Assembly: GCA_039026595.1 (NCBI GenBank)
Contig: JBCCMA010000084.1
Location: forward strand, 1 to 15,725
Origin: JBCCMA01 sp039026595
GTDB lineage: Bacteria > Pseudomonadota > Gammaproteobacteria > Steroidobacterales > JBCCMA01
Direction: 5' to 3'
Length of the DNA stretch: 15,725 bases
Of this stretch, positions 15,153-15,725 are shown one piece after another. The notes under the pieces are model-generated. The model did not search any database. It saw only the letters and a program-made list of their open reading frames with translations, and was not told the DNA's origin. The translations under genes and the position numbers were made by a program. Within the stretch, counting starts at the first letter, position 1. Every line of letters begins with the position of its first letter.

Positions 15153-15725
15153 AGTCCCAGCCCCTGCTTGAAGCTCTCCATGGTCTGCGCGATGCCAAAG
15201 TTGAACAGCACGACCGCGACAAAGGCGACGAGCAGCCCGACCAGCGCAGCCGTGAATCCGGCTTTCTGGACGCGCATCATCAGACTCTGACGCGGCATCA
15301 TCACCACACCTATTGAACCCAGAACCGGCAGACCGGAACGCGTCGCCAGGTCCTCCCGAGTGATGTACACGGGGCGCAACTGATCCAGAGCGAAGGCAAC
15401 GACGATGCCAGCGCCCAGCGCGGTCAGCAGCACCATCGTCAGGAACACGGGGCGGTTCGGACCGTAGGGTTCCAACGGCAGACGCGGTGGCTCGATCACA
15501 CGGAAACGCACATCACTGACGCTGGACTCGGCTTCCCCGCCCAGACGCGCGTCTTCAAGACTCTGCAGGAGCTGGTCATGGCGCTGTTTCGTCACTTCAT
15601 AGTCGCGGTTCAGGGCCGCGAGCTCCGCTTCCACTTCCGGAACGGTATCCACCGAGCGCTGCAGTTCGGCGACCTTGCGGTTCTGAATGCCACGCTGGGT
15701 GTTGATTTCGTTCAGATCGAGCTCC
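15149..15725 (-). CDS. Chain-length determinant (Wzz/GNVR type), XrtA system-associated, C-terminal part
   Basis: The frame is open to the right edge, giving the last 191 residues; the N-terminal membrane helix and most of the periplasmic part lie beyond the window. An internal GTG at 15652 can be mistaken for a start, but the frame continues upstream with good coiled-coil sequence (NEINTQRGIQNRKVAELQ). The segment VPEVEAELAALNRDYEVTK (28-46 of the visible part) and the Pro-rich VIEPPRLPLEPYGPNRP (76-92) just before the membrane are hallmarks of polysaccharide co-polymerases. Two membrane helices follow (about 93-113 and 156-178) with a cytosolic loop between, where the kinase should dock. 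It sets EPS chain length at the inner membrane and is translationally coupled to the kinase by a 4-base overlap. Confidence 0.92.
   Translation of the reverse strand, partial: ELDLNEINTQRGIQNRKVAELQRSVDTVPEVEAELAALNRDYEVTKQRHDQLLQSLEDARLGGEAESSVSDVRFRVIEPPRLPLEPYGPNRPVFLTMVLLTALGAGIVVAFALDQLRPVYITREDLATRSGLPVLGSIGVVMMPRQSLMMRVQKAGFTAALVGLLVAFVAVVLFNFGIAQTMESFKQGLGL

Overview
This window is part of a large exopolysaccharide (EPS) gene cluster of the exosortase A (XrtA) / PEP-CTERM type. All twelve genes lie on the minus strand, so transcription runs from position 15725 towards position 1. The GC-rich sequence, an outer-membrane beta-barrel protein with a signal peptide, a chain-length/tyrosine-kinase pair and the exosortase A gene set together point to a Gram-negative proteobacterium, most likely gamma or beta. 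The species cannot be told from the sequence.

Layout in transcription order. (1) Export and control module, 15725 to 11594: the C-terminal part of a Wzz-type chain-length determinant cut by the window edge, a cytosolic BY-type tyrosine autokinase, an outer-membrane beta-barrel protein, and an ExeA/GspA-like AAA ATPase. (2) Modification and sorting module, 11597 to 8016: a polysaccharide deacetylase with the XrtA-system signature, a FemAB/GNAT-like transferase, and exosortase A itself fused to an EpsI domain. (3) Sugar module, 8019 to 1154: a GT4 glycosyltransferase, an asparagine-synthase-like amidotransferase, a second GT4 enzyme, an AlgD-type GDP-mannose 6-dehydrogenase, and a third GT4 enzyme. 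(4) At the left edge, 1147 to 1, a polytopic O-antigen-ligase-like protein of the exosortase-associated type. It is open at the edge and hidden beneath a long spurious ORF on the other strand.

The genes are packed as one operon. Five junctions are 4-base stop/start overlaps (ATGA, GTGA or TTGA), one more pair overlaps by 44 bases, and the longest gap is 58 bases. No internal promoter, terminator, RNA gene, mobile element or CRISPR array was found. Three starts are non-ATG (GTG at 2392, GTG at 8019, TTG at 11597). The last two have good Shine-Dalgarno sequences that fix the start.

Working model. AlgD supplies GDP-mannuronic acid and the GT4 enzymes build a repeat unit. The amidotransferase, deacetylase and FemAB-like enzymes may modify it. 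The Wzz/kinase pair sets chain length and the barrel may be the outer-membrane exit. XrtA cleaves PEP-CTERM proteins encoded elsewhere, and the ligase-like protein may polymerise the glycan or attach it to those proteins. The overall system is known from genome surveys. The less familiar points here are the combination of a uronic-acid-producing enzyme with an amidotransferase, the FemAB-like enzyme, and the unusual tails of the kinase and the ATPase. The initiating glycosyltransferase, the Wza-type export lipoprotein, a flippase and any PEP-CTERM substrate are not in this window.
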